NCBI GenBank assembly: GCA_914767885.1
Contig: CAJZBQ010000051.1
Coordinates: 566,001 to 630,000, forward strand
Direction of reading: 5' to 3'
From: Blepharisma stoltei
Lineage: Eukaryota; Ciliophora; Heterotrichea; Heterotrichida; Blepharismidae
DNA: 64,000 nucleotides
Shown here: positions 1 through 11,437 of the stretch, in pieces
How positions within the stretch are numbered: position 1 is the first letter of the stretch
Layout: each line of letters starts with the position of its first letter
The notes under the pieces: generated by a model
What the model was told of the DNA's origin: nothing
Seen by the model: only the letters and a program-made list of their open reading frames with translations
The model's database searches: none
Program-made: the position numbers and the translations under genes

Positions 1-1036
1 GAACTATATTCAGCCCAATCTCAAATAGTAATTTCTCCTAGAGAGATCTCGAAGTCTTTAAAAAAACGCTCCCAAGAAAGAGCCCAATGGGGCTTTTTTT
101 TACATTTTGGACTTTGTCTTCAGTTTTTGTGTAGAAAAGATGTGCTATCTTTATTGTTTGTCTGCAAGTCATGAAATTCCATTATGGTTCCGTATTTCCA
201 AAAATTCAGCCTATTAAAAAGCCCGAATTTTAAAATAAGAAAAACAGTATGGGCTTCTATACTAAGGCCAACAGAGAAAGCTAACTATAATGAAATTTTA
301 GAGCAATTGAAGGCAAATAAATCTTCAATAAAAGACGTCGAAAACATTATTTCCATGGACATTTTGAGATCGTATTCGAATAACCCAATGGTAGACTCTG
401 AAAGTCTGAAAAATATATTGCAAGCTTATTCTTTCTATAGAACTGACGTTGGTTACTGTCAAGGAATGAACTATATTGCAGGCACTTTATATTTGGTCAA
501 TAATGACGAAAGTTTCTGCTTTTGGGGCATGAGCGAACTAATCAGAAAATTTAAAATGGAGAATCTTTATGCAACTGACCTTTCGAAATTGAAATATCTT
601 TTTTATGTGCTTGACAGGCTAATAGCGTTGTTCTTGCCTAATGTTCATAAAATTCTCAATACTGAGATGATGACATCAGCACATTTCGCATCCCCTTGGT
701 TTTTAACTTTATTTGCTGGTTTGCTTAACCAAAACCAGAAACATGACATCCTTTTTAAACTATGGGACCATTTTTTATACGTAATTTGCTACTTAGTACG
801 GCTGAAAAATTATGTTTAAAGCTTCTTTAGTTATTTTAAAAAAGCTTGAAACTAATATAATTAGCCAAAGATTTGAAGAAATTATGTCTCTTCTGACATC
901 ATTGCATGGCTCGTTTTGCTCAATACAAATTTTTGATGACTCTTTCATAACTGAAGTGCTTAGCATGAAAGTTACAAACAGAATTCTTAGACAAATTCAT
1001 AGTGAGTATGAGAGCTTAGAAAAAATTTATAAATAA
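1..1036 (+). CDS. TBC-domain Rab GTPase-activating protein with F-box-like N-terminal stretch (5' partial)
   Basis: The frame is open from base 1, so the true start lies upstream of the window. It runs through a UGA (Trp, about base 172) into a TBC domain, which accelerates GTP hydrolysis by Rab proteins on membranes. The arginine-finger motif ISMDILR (IxxDxxR) and the glutamine-finger motif YCQGMNY are both present, so the GAP should be catalytically competent. A 16-nt intron at 781-796 (GTAATTTGCTACTTAG) joins DHFLY to YGWK, where W is UGA; this matches the usual TBC C-terminal block. Just before the TBC part, LLFVCKSWNSI resembles an F-box helix; that is inference. About 339 residues are visible. 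Rab specificity cannot be read from the sequence. Confidence 0.85.
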
Positions 1037-1109
1037 TAATATTCTAGCTACCTTCTTCATTTTTGGTGATGTCATTCAATTTATCAAATTTGGTGACGTA
1101 TATAATATA

Positions 1110-2156
1110 ATGTCTACTATGAAAGCAATAGTTCTTGAAGATCTCAACCAATTTTCACTAAAAGAAGTCCCGATTCCACGTCCTAAGCAAGGAGAAGTTC
1201 TTATTCGTATGGAAGCAGCTCCAATCAACCCATCAGACATTGTCTCTTTAAAAGGGCAATATGGGATTAAAAAGCAACTTCCATTTATCCCAGGACTTGA
1301 AGGCTCAGGAACAGTCGTTGAAAGCGGTGGAGGGTTACTAGGCTGGAGTTTGGTTGGAAAACGAGTTGCATGCTATTGCGATAAAGGAAACGGAACTTGG
1401 GCAGAATATGTAGTTGCATCAGCTAAAAATTGTGTCAAATTAACAGCTGAAATTTCTACCGAACAAGGAGCTTGCTTTTTCGCTAACCCAATCACAGCGA
1501 TTTGCTTTATGGATATCATAAAAGAGCAAAGACATCAAGCCGTCATACAAACAGCTGCAGCTTCTGCTATTGGAAAAATGCTCCTCAGGTACTGCATGCA
1601 TGAAAATATCCCAATTGTGAACATCGTAAGAAGACAGGAGCAAGTCGAAATGTTAAGGGAGATCGGGGCCCCATATATTCTAAACTCTTCTGATGAAAAC
1701 TTCCAGCAGGAACTAAGAAAATTATCAGTAAATCTAAATGCAACTGTAGCTTTTGACTGTGTTGCTGGAGAAATGACAGGGACTTTAATTAATGCAATGT
1801 GTGAAAACTCGGTTGTTTACGTTTATGGAAGCTTGAGTAGACAAAATATTGGAGGTATTGACCCTTCTGCTTTGATTTTTAGTAATAAAAGAGTTGAAGG
1901 GCTCTGGTTACAGAGGATAATGAAGGAAAAAGGGAGCATTTCAAAGTGGAATATTGCTAATAGAGTGCTAAATTTACTCCCTCAAGTGTTGAAGACTGAC
2001 ATTTCAAAGGAGTTCGAGCTGGGAAGTCTTAACGATGCATTGGAATTTTACAAGAAAAATATGAGCAGTGGAAAAGTGCTTTTAAAGCCAAAACTCATTC
2101 CAAGCAACAATCATGTTGAGGGGGAAGGGGGAATCTTAAGATTACAAATAAAATAG
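1110..2156 (+). CDS. MDR-superfamily NAD(P)H oxidoreductase (quinone/enoyl reductase-like)
   Basis: 348 residues, about the normal length for a medium-chain dehydrogenase/reductase. The N-terminal GroES-like catalytic fold is recognisable (INPSDIVSLKGQYG, then FIPGLEGSGTVVESGGG and GTWAEYVV). A Rossmann half follows. The cofactor glycine motif is atypical: AAASAIGKM stands where AxxGxVG is usual. The cysteine set of zinc-binding alcohol dehydrogenases is absent, which favours a zinc-free quinone-oxidoreductase or enoyl-thioester-reductase-like enzyme. Substrate not determinable. It starts 74 bases after the TBC gene on the same strand, with a short AT-rich gap, and no intron or IES is seen. 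The last 17 residues after the usual MDR end look like a lineage-specific tail. Confidence 0.8.
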   Translation: MSTMKAIVLEDLNQFSLKEVPIPRPKQGEVLIRMEAAPINPSDIVSLKGQYGIKKQLPFIPGLEGSGTVVESGGGLLGWSLVGKRVACYCDKGNGTWAEYVVASAKNCVKLTAEISTEQGACFFANPITAICFMDIIKEQRHQAVIQTAAASAIGKMLLRYCMHENIPIVNIVRRQEQVEMLREIGAPYILNSSDENFQQELRKLSVNLNATVAFDCVAGEMTGTLINAMCENSVVYVYGSLSRQNIGGIDPSALIFSNKRVEGLWLQRIMKEKGSISKWNIANRVLNLLPQVLKTDISKEFELGSLNDALEFYKKNMSSGKVLLKPKLIPSNNHVEGEGGILRLQIK

Positions 2157-2195
2157 CTTAGAATTAAAGCCATTTCAAAAATAAGGTTCAATAAT

Positions 2196-2432
2196 TTAGT
2201 TTATTTTATCCATCCAATCCTTGCTTCCATCTATATATCTATCATTTTCCACTCTTGTATACAACCCATTATTCCTCCACATTCCAGAGTCCAGCAAATG
2301 TCTGGTGAATTTTCCATCAATACCATTCTTACTCCTTTCACCAATTTCGACTGCTCTCAATCCTACTTGCTGTGCCGAAGTTTTATAGAATAACTGCTTC
2401 GCCTTTTTTTGAAATTCCTCTTCAGATTCCAT
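2196..2432 (-). CDS. small conserved-looking protein, function unknown
   Basis: A 78-residue single-exon frame starting MESEEEFQKKAKQLF, with the patterned segment FYKTSAQQVGLRAVEIG and then GMWRNNGLYT. Tyrosines, tryptophans and glycines spaced in short blocks are typical of small axonemal (microtubule inner) proteins of ciliates, but I cannot assign a family. It converges on the oxidoreductase gene, whose stop lies about 40 bases away. Real coding is supported by a balanced amino-acid composition compared with the AT-rich surroundings. Confidence 0.55.
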   Translation of the reverse strand: MESEEEFQKKAKQLFYKTSAQQVGLRAVEIGERSKNGIDGKFTRHLLDSGMWRNNGLYTRVENDRYIDGSKDWMDKIN

Positions 2433-2472
2433 TTATTAATTATATGTCTATTCTCAATTCTAAATAAAATTG

Positions 2473-2721
2473 TTAAGAAACTTCTGGAACTGGATTCTTT
2501 TTGGCGCGTTTTCCCCGCTTTCCAGTGCCTCTAGGCTGCCTCGGAGCTCTGGGCTGAGCAATTCCATCTCTTATTTTAGGAGGGCGGCCTCTTCTTTGCG
2601 GTGTTGAAGGTACATCTTTGCTTTCTTCCTCTTTAAATAGGTAAGAAGCATGATATTCTGGGGAAGGCTCTTGCATTGTTTCAATATTCTGTAATGAATC
2701 TAAGAGAGGATTTCTTTTCAT
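2473..2721 (-). CDS. small AT-hook protein (HMG-I/Y-like)
   Basis: 82 residues. The centre carries a textbook AT-hook core RRGRPPK, followed by a second basic, glycine-rich segment PRGTGKRGKRAKK. AT-hooks bind the minor groove of AT-rich DNA, so a chromatin-associated role is likely in this very AT-rich genome. The N-terminal half is acidic and polar. The gene lies 40 bases upstream of the preceding small minus-strand gene, and the two are likely separate units. No intron or IES. Confidence 0.65.
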   Translation of the reverse strand: MKRNPLLDSLQNIETMQEPSPEYHASYLFKEEESKDVPSTPQRRGRPPKIRDGIAQPRAPRQPRGTGKRGKRAKKNPVPEVS

Positions 2722-2948
2722 TATATTTATTATTTATTATATTTTGCAATAGAATCAAGAGAAAGATGCAAATTGAATTTCTCAAAAGTTCTTATAAATA
2801 TATAAAGATATTTCCTGAATCATAAATATACAGACGCTGAATTGAATTTGTTTGAAAATATTGATACTTTTGTAATAAAAAAAGCTTAAAAAGCTGCTTT
2901 TTCTGTTTTAATTGCTTTTTTGTGTTAAAAATAATAAGAATAAATTAG

Positions 2949-3740
2949 ATGGTGCTTTTAGCTCACATATTGAATGCAGGCTTATCGAATAGCCTATCTG
3001 AGCTAGTTATTTTTCAAGAAGATTCACGATTTACTGGAATTGCAAAGCTGCTATGGGCAAACTCAGTAAAAGAAATTACCAAAAAATCTCAAGCAATAGT
3101 TCTTATTACAGATATCTCAAGTTTAAGATTTATTGATTATCTAGATTTACCAGTACAAGAGGCCTCCGACCCTATCAGTAGTTCTTGCATCATTAATCTT
3201 ATACCAAACATAAACAAAAAATTCAAAATTGATCCAGAAATCTTTTCAAATGACTCCATCATTTGCATTGATAACCTAGAGCAAGCTGGGCATTGGATTG
3301 GTGAGCCATCGCTTTTGAAAACAATTGACAAAAGAATTAAACTGCGTAAATCTATTTATGCAGTTGTAAACACAAATTATTTGGACAAAAAATTGGATAG
3401 TTCTTATCTATCAAAATCTGCGATTTTGGTACAAGTGAAAAAATATTCACGTGGAAGTGGAGTCTGCGAGTGTTTTCATTCAAGAAGTAACTTTAAATTC
3501 ACTAAAGAAACATGCGGATTTACACTCTCAGGAGCTCACGTAACTCCAAAACGGATCGCTGAGTCCGCAAGCAAAGCAGCCGCTCCTAAAACAACCTTTA
3601 GGCTTGACACTTCTGAAGAAGAAAAGAAAATGAGAGAAATCACTCCGCTGCCGTATGAGAGAAAGGATAGATTAATAACAGTTGAGCCTGAAGATTATAT
3701 TGAGTCAGATGAAGAAGGAGATGAAGATGAAACCTTTTAG
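2949..3740 (+). CDS. ELP5: Elongator complex subunit ELP5
   Basis: 263 residues. The C-terminus is the best evidence: TTFRLDTSEEEKKMRE followed by LPYERK and then an acidic tail (SDEEGDEDE), the arrangement found at the end of ELP5/Iki1. The N-terminal part is a RecA-like fold without a P-loop (VLITDISSLRFIDYL, then SIICIDNL), as expected in the Elp4-Elp5-Elp6 ring. This ring helps Elongator modify wobble uridines of tRNA. Single exon. ELP6 or another inactive RecA-like Elongator subunit is the main alternative, but the C-terminal block favours ELP5. Confidence 0.7.
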   Translation: MVLLAHILNAGLSNSLSELVIFQEDSRFTGIAKLLWANSVKEITKKSQAIVLITDISSLRFIDYLDLPVQEASDPISSSCIINLIPNINKKFKIDPEIFSNDSIICIDNLEQAGHWIGEPSLLKTIDKRIKLRKSIYAVVNTNYLDKKLDSSYLSKSAILVQVKKYSRGSGVCECFHSRSNFKFTKETCGFTLSGAHVTPKRIAESASKAAAPKTTFRLDTSEEEKKMREITPLPYERKDRLITVEPEDYIESDEEGDEDETF

Positions 3741-4076
3741 AGCTGTCTAAAAAATTTAATTACTTGCTCCATTCTCATTTTTTGGTCTTAATTAATAAGG
3801 TTTTTAAAGATTCCTGATTATATATTTGATAGCAGATTATCTTTCCTAAATTTGACTGGATAATCTAATCCATCATTAGCTGAAATAATTGCCATCGATT
3901 TTTTGTGAGATGTCCCCATCCACTTCTCGCAGAAACCTTAAAATTTCTAGACTGCTTCTTATAAGTAAGTCATCTAAAACTAAGCATGTTTCACTTGGCC
4001 CTCTCCAGCAGCGGCCCTAAGATAATTCCCAATTAATCTTATATGACACTAATAAAGCTAGTCAAATATCCATAAA
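3741..4076. other. intergenic; unassigned open stretch on minus strand
   Basis: About 330 bases between ELP5 and the helicase. On the minus strand, roughly 4018 down to 3876, a frame is open and reads ETCLVLDDLLIRSSLEILRF before a UAA. A second frame is also open if UGA is Trp, so this may be chance or a gene remnant. There is a faint resemblance to the phosphoribosyltransferase strand-loop motif, but the diagnostic TG residues are missing. No RNA gene was recognised. Confidence 0.3.
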
Positions 4077-5969
<1,893 letters not shown>

Positions 5970-6142
5970 ATATTTTGGTTAGAAATGATCCTTAAATAAT
6001 TAAATTTATTTCAAACACTAATACTTCTTACGTTAGCTATCCCAAATGAATTAAATCGACAATTAAAATCAAAATTCTGTTGTAAATAATAATATAAAAT
6101 AAATTAAAATCTTTACTCCTACCTAACTGCTGTAAGAGATGT

Positions 6143-7279
6143 TCATTCTCCTTCAAATGGATCATATTCAAATTTCAGTACGTGCTCAACTAACTTATCT
6201 GCATCTATTGCTAGCTGCAGTCTCGGTTCTCCATAATGCCCTTGGAATTTCAATGATAACTCAACGACTCCTGAAATATCCTCGTCGTTAATAACAAAAG
6301 GCTCTCTTCTCAGTCTTACTTTATTTCCGCTATATTTTGCAGTAATCCTTTTTAAATAGCTAAATGGAGTTTCATCACTATCAATTCCTTCACAAGCAAT
6401 TTGGCTTCTCCCATCATCAGCTGTTTTAGAAACCTTTAAGTACCTCACAATCTTGAATCTTGGTATTTCTAGGTTCAAAATTCCCATCAGTTTTTCCATA
6501 ACTGTGTCGCAGAAAGCATTGATCACCATATCAGCGGAATCATCTAGAGGAGTTCTCTGGAGGTTAACGATAACTAATTTTCCACCTCTTTTTTTGGTTT
6601 CTAAAGGAATGTTTGCGGCAGGAGTTACTCTTAAAGAAGATCCCATACAAAGGCATAAATCAGCATTTCTTCCATTAGTAAATCCAGCATTTATTACATC
6701 TGAGTCTAGGTTTTCATGAAAATTAATAATTGTATCGATAAGCTCTCCATTGCATTCTTTATTATCACATCTATTTCCAGTCTCATGACTATGAACATGC
6801 CCATTAGTTCTAACTTCGTAATCTCTCAAGTACTCTTTTTTGCAGGTTTTGCATTTTTCGACATAAATATTCCCGTGAAGCTCAGCTAATTTTGAAGGAT
6901 GAATTCCGCTTTTTCTATGCAGGCCGTCAACATTTTGTGATACCAAAAATTTCATTACACCTTCTTCAATTAGTTTTACAAAGCACATATGAGTTGGGCT
7001 TGGGATCGCTTCAGTGATGTTCACAACATGAGTTCTTTTTGCTTTTTGCTGTTTCGCTAACTCTTCCCATGCACCTGGGCCTGTTGGCAATACTGTATTA
7101 TACCCACTGCGAAAATCAGGAATTCCGCACGAGGTGCTAACACCTGCACCTGTAAATCCGATAAAGTGTCTACTCTTTCTGATCCATTTAGCAAGTTTAC
7201 GAACCTTTGAGTCAATTACATCAGGAGGATCGAAAAATTCCTTTTTTTCTTCTTCAGTTTTGTGAGCAGAGGATGCCAT
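6143..7279 (-). CDS. Sirtuin NAD-dependent deacylase, SIRT6/SIRT7 type
   Basis: 378 residues. NAD-binding motifs GFTGAGVSTSCGIPDFR and QNVDGLH (catalytic His in LAELHGN) are intact. The zinc site is C-X2-C (EKCKTCKKE) plus C-X4-C (RCDNKEC), the class IV spacing pattern. GSSLRVTPAANIP and VNLQRTPLD also match SIRT6/7. In other eukaryotes these enzymes deacylate histones and act in chromatin and rDNA regulation. The C-terminal 100 residues form a family-divergent extension. Single exon, no IES, convergent with the helicase. The start MASSAHKTEEEKKEF is the first ATG of the frame. Confidence 0.9.
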   Translation of the reverse strand: MASSAHKTEEEKKEFFDPPDVIDSKVRKLAKWIRKSRHFIGFTGAGVSTSCGIPDFRSGYNTVLPTGPGAWEELAKQQKAKRTHVVNITEAIPSPTHMCFVKLIEEGVMKFLVSQNVDGLHRKSGIHPSKLAELHGNIYVEKCKTCKKEYLRDYEVRTNGHVHSHETGNRCDNKECNGELIDTIINFHENLDSDVINAGFTNGRNADLCLCMGSSLRVTPAANIPLETKKRGGKLVIVNLQRTPLDDSADMVINAFCDTVMEKLMGILNLEIPRFKIVRYLKVSKTADDGRSQIACEGIDSDETPFSYLKRITAKYSGNKVRLRREPFVINDEDISGVVELSLKFQGHYGEPRLQLAIDADKLVEHVLKFEYDPFEGE

Positions 7280-7579
7280 CAGAACAAATTAGATTATTTC
7301 ATATTCCCATTATTTTTTACTCATAAATGTTTAAGCTATTTTAAGGTAAAGGGTCTTCAAATATAAAATCAAGACTGCCGATATAGATGATTGCCATTAT
7401 TGTTTATTTGCTGGAATTTACTAGACATTAATCTAAGTTGGAAATTCTGAGAGTTCAAATTTGAGCCATTACTATTATCATTATGATAGCTATCTTTTTA
7501 GTCATTATGTTTACTTGAAAATTAAAATAGAGTTCGTTATACATAATTTAAGGTTATATATCAATTTAAAATTAAAATA
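7280..7579. other. intergenic, AT-rich
   Basis: 300 bases between two divergent genes (the sirtuin on minus, the 99-aa gene on plus), so it must hold both promoters. No recognisable motif, repeat or RNA gene was seen. Confidence 0.5.
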
Positions 7580-9188
7580 ATGGAGAAAGGTGAAGATCTC
7601 ATAAATTATTTAGATTCGTCAAAGATAGAAAGAAAGAAGCATGTAGAACTCGCAAAAAGATATCTAAATTTTACCATAAAAGAAGATGTAATTGTTACTT
7701 ACTCCCCCCCCCCCCTCCGTGAGCGAACAAAACCATTAGAAAAATCGCCATTTTTTGACCAAAAACCCACCCTCCGTGAGTGAACAAAAATTTTTTTAAT
7801 AGAAAAAAATTTTAATGGAAAAAAATTTTGATATATAAGTGATAATAGTATAATGAAATCTAGAGCTAATTCTGTTTAATTTTAAACAAATTGCGTTTTA
7901 AAACATAAATTTTGCAAATTAAATTAATATTTGCTTCCCAATTTTTGCAAATTAGGATTTTTTTAATTTCGAAAAAAATATTTTTTATAAAATTTATATA
8001 TAAATTTTTTTTTAAAAAAAAAAATTAACCCCCCTCCGTGAGCGAACAAAATTTTTTTGTTCGCTCACGGAGGGGGGGGGGGGAGTTAGAAACTTGAAAA
8101 GCTTCCCTTTCTTTATTCTCCTAGCTCCCCCTCTCCGTGAGCGAATAAAACCATTTGAAAAATCCCTATTTTTTCCCCAAAAGCCCACCTCACCGAATAA
8201 AAATTTTTTAATATTATGAAAACAAATTTTGACAAATAAGAGATAATTATAATAACGAATTTCTTTCTAATTCTGTTTAATTTAAAACAGATTGCATTTT
8301 TAAAACATAAATTTTACAAATTAAATTATATTTGCTTTCCAATTTTGGATTTTTTTAAATTACTAAAAAAAAATTTACTATAAATTTATATATAAATTTA
8401 AAAACAAAATTAATCCCCCCTGGGGAAGTAAGCAAAATCACTCTCATCTTCACAATTATTCGGCTTCAGAAAGGCCGAAAAGGAGGCATTTTAACTTCCC
8501 TTCAATAAGAAAAAAGTCTCCGGATTGCATGATCCTTTGTTTTGGCAATCTGAATTCTTTTTCGTCTAATCTTAAATCTTAATCTTAAATTACAGATTGG
8601 TGGTATTGAATTGGTTACTTAGTCACAAGGACCCACAAGGATTTATCTGCTTTGCAAAATCATACACCTCAATTATTCGAAGGAGATAATTCTCCTGGGA
8701 GAGTACTCTGTAACTACCTTTTCCTCCTTATCATCCTTCTCCTCCTCCTCTTCTTCTAAATCTGTCTAACAAGAGAGGCGTGCGTCATTTTTGTTTGCTA
8801 GGGGATCAGTGTCTATTGAGTTGCCTATGGATTTCTGTAGCTCTGGCTCGGACATATTAGAGAAGTAGCTTGATCTAGGCAAAACCAGGAGTTAACGGGT
8901 GCTAGGCACCTGCACTCATCAGATAAAGGAACATAGACTAAATCTCCCCTCGTATCAGAGTGAAGTCCATCTTCATGGTCCTGAAGGAATTGCCTGTTTA
9001 CTTCTTTCCAAGCACAGGAACTAAGTTAATCTACCCTGATATGCATAAGCTCATATCAGACCTTAACCTCATGATTTCCACCCAATTCGCCTTTGCTATG
9101 AGGTTAAGAAAATTACGTCAAAACGCTGGGTGCTCTTAGGTCTTCATTTTATGTATCCTTTTTGTCTAATCAAAAAGTCTGTAGTTAA
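7580..9188 (+). CDS. 99-aa protein scattered over 1.6 kb: three IESs and one 15-nt intron
   Basis: Function unknown. The first 36 codons (MEKGEDLINYLDSSKIERKK...FTIKED) run straight into a MITE. Removing the MITE at TA (7700-8086) creates a perfect 15-nt intron, GTAATTGTTACTTAG, whose last two bases lie beyond the IES. After splicing, KLEKLPFLYSP continues; removing a second MITE (8122-8428) and a retroelement-like insertion (8567-9166), both at TA, keeps the frame open (ERPKRRHFNFPSIRKK) to UAA at 9186. The total is exactly 100 codons including stop. Support is the concordant framing of four separate junctions and a natural basic/polar composition. No homologue was recognised, so the reconstruction is inference. 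Confidence 0.6.
7700..8086 (+). mobile_element. IES: MITE family 1, complete copy
   Basis: 387 bp, TA-bounded. The left end has the terminal repeat CTCCCCCC...CCTCCGTGAGCGAAC, then a second direct copy (CCTCCGTGAGTGAAC) about 55 bp inside. The right end is a near-perfect palindrome of the same repeat around a TTTTTTT loop. The interior is about 80% A+T with no ORF. Almost identical to the copy at 56580, suggesting recent movement. Confidence 0.9.
8122..8428 (+). mobile_element. IES: decayed MITE family 1 copy
   Basis: 307 bp beginning TA-GCTCCCCCTCTCCGTGAGCG and ending CCCCTGGGGAAG-TA. The interior matches family 1 in order (GATAATTATAATAACGAA, then the CAAATTAAATTATATTTGC block) but with many substitutions; the right palindrome has mostly gone. 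The TA-to-TA excision keeps the 99-aa gene in frame. Confidence 0.75.
8567..9166 (-). mobile_element. IES: retroelement-like insertion with target-site duplication
   Basis: 600 bp removed between TA dinucleotides that lie within a 14-15 bp direct repeat (CTTTTTCGTCTAATC on the left, CTTTTTGTCTAATC on the right). The left edge is a short tandem repeat ATCTTAAATCTTAATCTTAAA, that is (TAAGATT)n read on the minus strand, as at the 3' end of a LINE/SINE. The body is richer in G+C than its surroundings. No ORF with recognisable domains. Confidence 0.6.
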
Positions 9189-9415
9189 AGAAGAGTCACC
9201 TTCTCAACTCAGATTTTATAATCATCCTTCATCAAGGAGAGTTGATTCAAATGCAGACTTATAATTAAATTTTCTTGTTTTACTATACTCTATTTATTTC
9301 AGAGTCATAATGCTCACTTATATACATTTGCAATGAGAGAGGCTATTAAAGCATAATAACCTTATAAAAATATAACAATGCATATAGATTTAATTTAGAG
9401 ACTTTATCACACAAG

Positions 9416-10561
9416 ATGGAAAACAAAATTGAATATGTAGTAGAGTCACTTAGTCAGCTTTATTCTAAACTAAAGGAACAAAGAACGACAGAATCCAAAG
9501 ATCTGCAAGTTTTACCAGCAGATTTCAGAAGTAAAGGACAATTCCAAAAAATCCCAAAATTAATTATTAGGAATATATTTTTATTTCTAGATTTCCACAA
9601 TGACATTCCATCGCTATACGAAACTTGCTATTTGTTTAAAGAAATAATTGCTTCGAGGCATTTTCAAGCAGGGATTGTCTATATAATGAGCCGGAAACCT
9701 ATTAAGCAAAGACAGCCAAGCCAACCTTCAATGATTCCTCCAATAATTCCTCCGAATGAGTCTGACAATATCCAACTTCAAGCTGAATCTCAAGTTTTCA
9801 CTAACTCCCTCTCCATTTTTTAAAAATTTATATATAAACTTTATAATAATTTTTTCAAAGAGTCCCATTCCGAAATAAATTTAAAGCATAAATATTAATT
9901 TAATTCGTAAAGTTTTTGACTTAAAATGCAAGCTATTTTAAGCTAGAATTAGCTAGAGATTTCATTATGATAATTATCACTTATATATCAAAGTATTTTC
10001 GAAAAACAAATGATATAAAAATTTTTTTGTTCTCTCACATAGGGTGGAAGTAAAGAAGCTGCTTTAATTCAGCTAAAAACAGCAAATGCAGTCAAGGATT
10101 TTCTTGCAAATAAAATTGTTTCACAAGACAAAACGATTGACAAGCTAAAAAAAGAATTGGAAAAAACAAGCGATGAGCTCAGAATTCAAAAGCAGATCAA
10201 TGCGAAAACGATGGCCAAAGTGTCAGGATTTCAGGAAAAATATTCCACTGAGAAAAAATCAGCAACAGATGCCATAATAAAAATTGAGGAACTAACTGAG
10301 AAGCATCAGATTGAGGTTGATAGACTGAGAAACGAGATCAATAAATGTCAGAATGAGCAGCTGGAATTAAAGAAGCACAAAGCGGCGCTAAGAGGAGAAG
10401 TAATTAGGCTAAGGAATGAGTATCAAGAATGCACACAAAAGCTTATTCAGTATGTAGATGGAGTATCCAAAATGAAGAGCTACTTTGAAGCAATGTTTTC
10501 ACCTAAGATTGCAGAAGTAGCAAAGAACATTGAAAACACCAATAATATATTAAACAGTTAA
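9416..10561 (+). CDS. coiled-coil protein with F-box-like N-terminal region, one IES
   Basis: 298 residues after removing one IES. The N-terminal region contains LIIRNIFLFLDFHNDIPSLY followed by TCYLFKEII, which resembles the helices of an F-box, then a proline-rich spacer (PPIIPPNE). The C-terminal half is a long, charged coiled coil (about residues 130-270). An IES at 9802-10050 breaks the gene between QVFT and KEAALIQLKTANAVKDF; excision at TA gives 299 codons in frame. Could serve as a ubiquitin-ligase adaptor or a structural protein; neither is provable here. Confidence 0.7.
9802..10050 (+). mobile_element. IES: degenerate MITE (family 1-like), TA-bounded
   Basis: 249 bp from TA-ACTCCCTCTCC to TTGTTCTCTCACATAGGGTGGAAG-TA. 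Terminal repeats resemble mutated family 1 ends (TTGTTC.CTCAC..AGGG). The interior contains the family-like block AGCTAGAGATTTCATTATGATAATTATCACTTATATATCAAAG in inverted orientation, reported here only by position (about 9950-9990). Confidence 0.8.
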
Positions 10562-10573
10562 TAAATAGCTTAA

Positions 10574-11386
10574 TTACGCAATGCTTCTTCCAAGGATTGT
10601 TCCACAATTACTGCATCTATGATACCTCATATTATTAAGCCAAACGAGGCTGCTGCAGCATCCAAAAATGTTTTGAAAAAAATCCATAAATGAAGTTACA
10701 AATCTTGAATCATTTCTTATAATAACAACGCTATGAACATCCATTTTGCAAAATTCGCAATAAACTGTGCAAGGGTTATTTCCTAATGCTGGAAGCGAAT
10801 GGTTGGAGTTTTCTTTTTCTGTATGTAATTTTCTATACTTTTTAGCTGAAACATCTTTGATAGGAGCTTTTAATGCGAGATCAGCTTTAAAACTATCAAT
10901 AATTTCATCATTTTCAACTAGGCTTTGCCTCTTTAAATTCAAGGCACTCAGGACTTCCTCAGAAGATAAAGACCAAGATTTTTTGTCGCTTTCGATTGAT
11001 AATGATGTTTTTTCGGGTGAGTTTCGATCTAAATTTTTTCGCCTTTTCGAGTAGTTAATCAGAAATTTGGGTTGGATGAAATCAGGAGGAGTGGACAAAA
11101 ACCTTCTATGCATTTTTGAAGATCGTGATAAATAGCAAGTGGATGGAAAAATGCTTTTCATAGGAACTTCAAATTGCCAATCATTAAGCTCTGTGCTCTG
11201 GCTCTTTGGATCTAGCTGAAAATCTTCTCCCAGTGTTTTTTTATACCATTTCTTTTGGTCATTGTTATCTTCAATATTGTCAATGTGGCTATGAGTAATA
11301 AAGCTGGATCCTTGAGTGTCGATTGATTCATTTGAACTCTTGACAGAGTTGTTTTTTCGGAGAAAAATTTGTGGGGTGTCAACCAT
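10574..11386 (-). CDS. LITAF-like zinc-ribbon protein with disordered N-terminus
   Basis: 270 residues. The first 190 are low-complexity, Ser/Lys/Asn-rich and probably disordered. The C-terminal 75 residues show paired cysteine knuckles, VYCEFCKMDVHSVV and YHRCSNCGTILG, separated by a hydrophobic segment (FFQNIFGCCSSLVWL). This is the LITAF/SIMPLE layout, a zinc ribbon split by a membrane-inserting helix, found on late endosomes and lysosomes in other eukaryotes. It is tail-to-tail with the preceding coiled-coil gene, 12 bases apart. No IES or intron. Confidence 0.6.
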   Translation of the reverse strand: MVDTPQIFLRKNNSVKSSNESIDTQGSSFITHSHIDNIEDNNDQKKWYKKTLGEDFQLDPKSQSTELNDWQFEVPMKSIFPSTCYLSRSSKMHRRFLSTPPDFIQPKFLINYSKRRKNLDRNSPEKTSLSIESDKKSWSLSSEEVLSALNLKRQSLVENDEIIDSFKADLALKAPIKDVSAKKYRKLHTEKENSNHSLPALGNNPCTVYCEFCKMDVHSVVIIRNDSRFVTSFMDFFQNIFGCCSSLVWLNNMRYHRCSNCGTILGRSIA

Positions 11387-11437
11387 TCGTAATAATATTA
11401 AATCTAAAGTAATTTGTCGAATTTATATTTGATAATA

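Noticed and set aside
3876-4018. Phosphoribosyltransferase gene fragment on the minus strand
   Set aside because: Only a vague similarity (CLVLDDLL); the catalytic TG residues are missing and another frame is open too. Reported only as an unassigned stretch.
7700-8089. CRISPR-like or tandem-repeat reading of the CTCCGTGAGCGAAC repeats
   Set aside because: Only two or three copies per element, in mixed orientation, with TA edges and recurrence at other loci: these are MITE terminal repeats in a eukaryote.
8060-8090. Long G and C runs as assembly artefacts
   Set aside because: The same runs occur at the ends of every family 1 copy and the copies restore real genes when removed. Exact run lengths may still be inaccurate.
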